Below, piece by piece: positions 62,961-64,000 of a stretch of 64,000 bases of DNA. The stretch spans positions 186,001-250,000 of the forward strand of contig NZ_JAMPKY010000003.1 of NCBI RefSeq assembly GCF_039962255.1. The letters run 5' to 3'. Position 1 is the first letter of the stretch. Every line of letters starts with the position of its first letter. The position numbers were made by a program, and so were the translations under genes. The notes beneath the pieces were generated by a model. The model saw only the letters and a program-made list of their open reading frames with translations. It did not search any database and was not told the origin of the DNA. This stretch comes from Leptolyngbya subtilissima AS-A7. Lineage in GTDB: Bacteria > Cyanobacteriota > Cyanobacteriia > Phormidesmidales > Phormidesmidaceae.

Positions 62961-63733
62961 TACTGATGCTGACTCAGGCGGCTGAGGAAGGATCTCAGGC
63001 GATCGCTGCGGGGGTTGCTAAACACCTCGGCGGGGATGCCCTCTTCTTCAATGATGCCGTTGTTGAAGAACAGCACTCGGCTGGAGACTTCGCGGGCAAA
63101 CTGCATTTCGTGGGTGACCACAATCATGGTCATGCCCTCTTCGGCGAGCTGGCGCATGACGCCCAGCACCTCGCCCACCAGTTCGGGGTCGAGGGCGCTA
63201 GTGGGCTCGTCAAACAGAATGGCTTCGGGCTGCATGCAGAGGCTACGGGCGATCGCCACCCGCTGCTTTTGCCCACCCGAGAGCTGCTCGGGATAGGCAT
63301 CGGCGCGATCGCCTAGGCCCACCTTCGCCAGGTACTGGCTGGCCAGGTCGCGACAGTCGGCATCAGAGTGCTTGAGCACCTTGCGGGGCGAGAGCATCAA
63401 ATTCTCAATCACCGTCAGGTGAGGAAACAGATTGAAGTGCTGAAACACCATGCTTACCTGGCTGCGCAGGTGGTAGAGCGCCTTCCAGGGCAGTTTTGGG
63501 GCTGACATGTCTTGGCCCATCACCTCTAGGTGGCCCTGGTTGATGGCCTCTAGCCGATTGAGGCAGCGTAGAAACGTACTCTTGCCGCAGCCCGAGGGGC
63601 CAATAATCGACACCACATCGCCCTTAGTAAAGGTGGTGCTTACCCCTTTTAAGACCTCCAGCGAGCCGTAGCTTTTGTACAAGTTTTCGCAGGCAATTAC
63701 GGGGGTGGCGATCGCGGTCATGGTGGTCGTCAT
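62960..63733 (-). CDS. Polar amino-acid-type ABC transporter ATPase
   Basis: A 257-residue ABC ATPase of the GlnQ type. Walker [10 protein letters not shown], signature [17 protein letters not shown], Walker [21 protein letters not shown] and switch [11 protein letters not shown] are all present. [20 protein letters not shown] is typical of polar amino acid importers. Start uncertain among ATG 63733, ATG 63721 and TTG 63745. Divergent from the gene at 63904, which might encode the binding protein or permease. Confidence 0.88.
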   Translation of the reverse strand: MTTTMTAIATPVIACENLYKSYGSLEVLKGVSTTFTKGDVVSIIGPSGCGKSTFLRCLNRLEAINQGHLEVMGQDMSAPKLPWKALYHLRSQVSMVFQHFNLFPHLTVIENLMLSPRKVLKHSDADCRDLASQYLAKVGLGDRADAYPEQLSGGQKQRVAIARSLCMQPEAILFDEPTSALDPELVGEVLGVMRQLAEEGMTMIVVTHEMQFAREVSSRVLFFNNGIIEEEGIPAEVFSNPRSDRLRSFLSRLSQHQ

Positions 63734-63866
63734 GGGCGGGCGCAATGACAGGGCTTAATCTCTATCAGAGAATCACTGGCAACCAGAGACATCTGTATCC
63801 TGAAATACATTTTATCGTGAAGGGAATTGACTATGGTGCAACACAACCCGGATTGCGATCGCCCGG

Positions 63867-63882
63867 AAGCTTCCGGAAGCTT
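63867..63882. promoter_or_regulatory. 16-bp perfect palindrome upstream of the last gene
   Basis: AAGCTTCCGGAAGCTT is perfectly self-complementary and lies 22 bp before ATG 63904, in the intergenic region between the divergent ABC ATPase and the last gene. Operator-like. Confidence 0.5.
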
Positions 63883-63903
63883 TTGTCGTAGAGTGTCGCC
63901 GAC

Positions 63904-64000
63904 ATGGTTTTTCGTCTGTTTAGCTCACGCTGGTTGAAGCGCTGTTTAGCTTTGGTGCTAGGACTGCTGCTTGGGATCGGGGCAGCTCAGCTGACCGGTC
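63904..64000 (+). CDS. Start of a secreted or membrane protein (partial)
   Basis: Only 32 codons before the window ends. The sequence has a basic N-terminus (RWLKR) and a hydrophobic run CLALVLGLLLGIGAAQL, a signal peptide or first membrane helix. Divergent from an amino-acid-type ABC ATPase, so a solute-binding protein or permease of the same transporter is plausible. Nothing more can be said. Confidence 0.55.
   Translation, partial: MVFRLFSSRWLKRCLALVLGLLLGIGAAQLTG

Overview
The window is chromosomal DNA of a cyanobacterium, probably filamentous and Leptolyngbya/Nodosilinea-like, although genus cannot be settled from sequence alone. Supporting evidence is the very frequent HIP1 octamer GCGATCGC, a Rubisco activase with a Rubisco-small-subunit-like tail, ndhS, a plant-type gap2, a bilin-pathway heme oxygenase, KaiC-like ATPases and many small cyanobacterial families. 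Most of the window is ordinary, GC-rich (roughly 55-60 % by eye), densely packed housekeeping DNA on both strands.

Layout. 0.7-7.3 kb: an SLH-domain envelope protein, Rubisco activase, a two-domain KaiC-like ATPase overlapping a diguanylate cyclase, 5-hydroxyisourate hydrolase, and a Tat-type Rieske protein. 7.5-19.4 kb: metH, a DUF29 protein, ttcA, a membrane protein, a large secreted nuclease/phosphatase-like protein with a possible Pho box, a metallophosphoesterase, trmB and tRNA-Arg(CCU). 19.5-22.45 kb: an AT-rich, HIP1-free accessory island next to the tRNA. It carries a P-loop kinase-like ATPase, a PIN-GNAT-PUA-like protein split by a frameshift at an A8 run, an ASCH-domain protein and a convergent XRE-type regulator.

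22.5-37.7 kb: small conserved genes, an ABC-2 exporter, a lipoprotein/membrane protein pair, recA, a DUF2834 protein, an NAD(P)-binding protein, fetAB, an EamA transporter, lnt, heme oxygenase and a tandem Usp protein. Two gene remnants (a sodC tail and an unidentified tail) lie here. 37.9-52.2 kb: a hotdog thioesterase, pentapeptide-repeat protein, radical SAM protein, TPR protein, gap2, murC-murB, a FAD oxidoreductase, ndhS with a HAS-barrel protein, recO, an MFS transporter and a glycosyltransferase. 52.4-54 kb is a second accessory patch: two small beta-rich proteins and a decayed pseudogene. 54-64 kb: uvrB, a HipA-like kinase with a DUF3037 partner, a PepSY membrane protein, a cytochrome P450, a Usp protein, an HNH nuclease, rpsD, an amino-acid-type ABC ATPase and the start of a secreted or membrane protein.

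Two kinds of repeat run through the window. One is a MITE-like palindromic element with four recognisable copies (about 7.34, 23.49, 29.73 and 57.55 kb). The other is degenerate heptad repeats that sit between genes and also in frame as flexible linkers inside Rubisco activase, MetH (twice) and Lnt. The best candidate for a poorly described system is the PIN-GNAT-PUA/ASCH/P-loop island; the HipA-like/DUF3037 pair and the KaiC-like/GGDEF pair are next.
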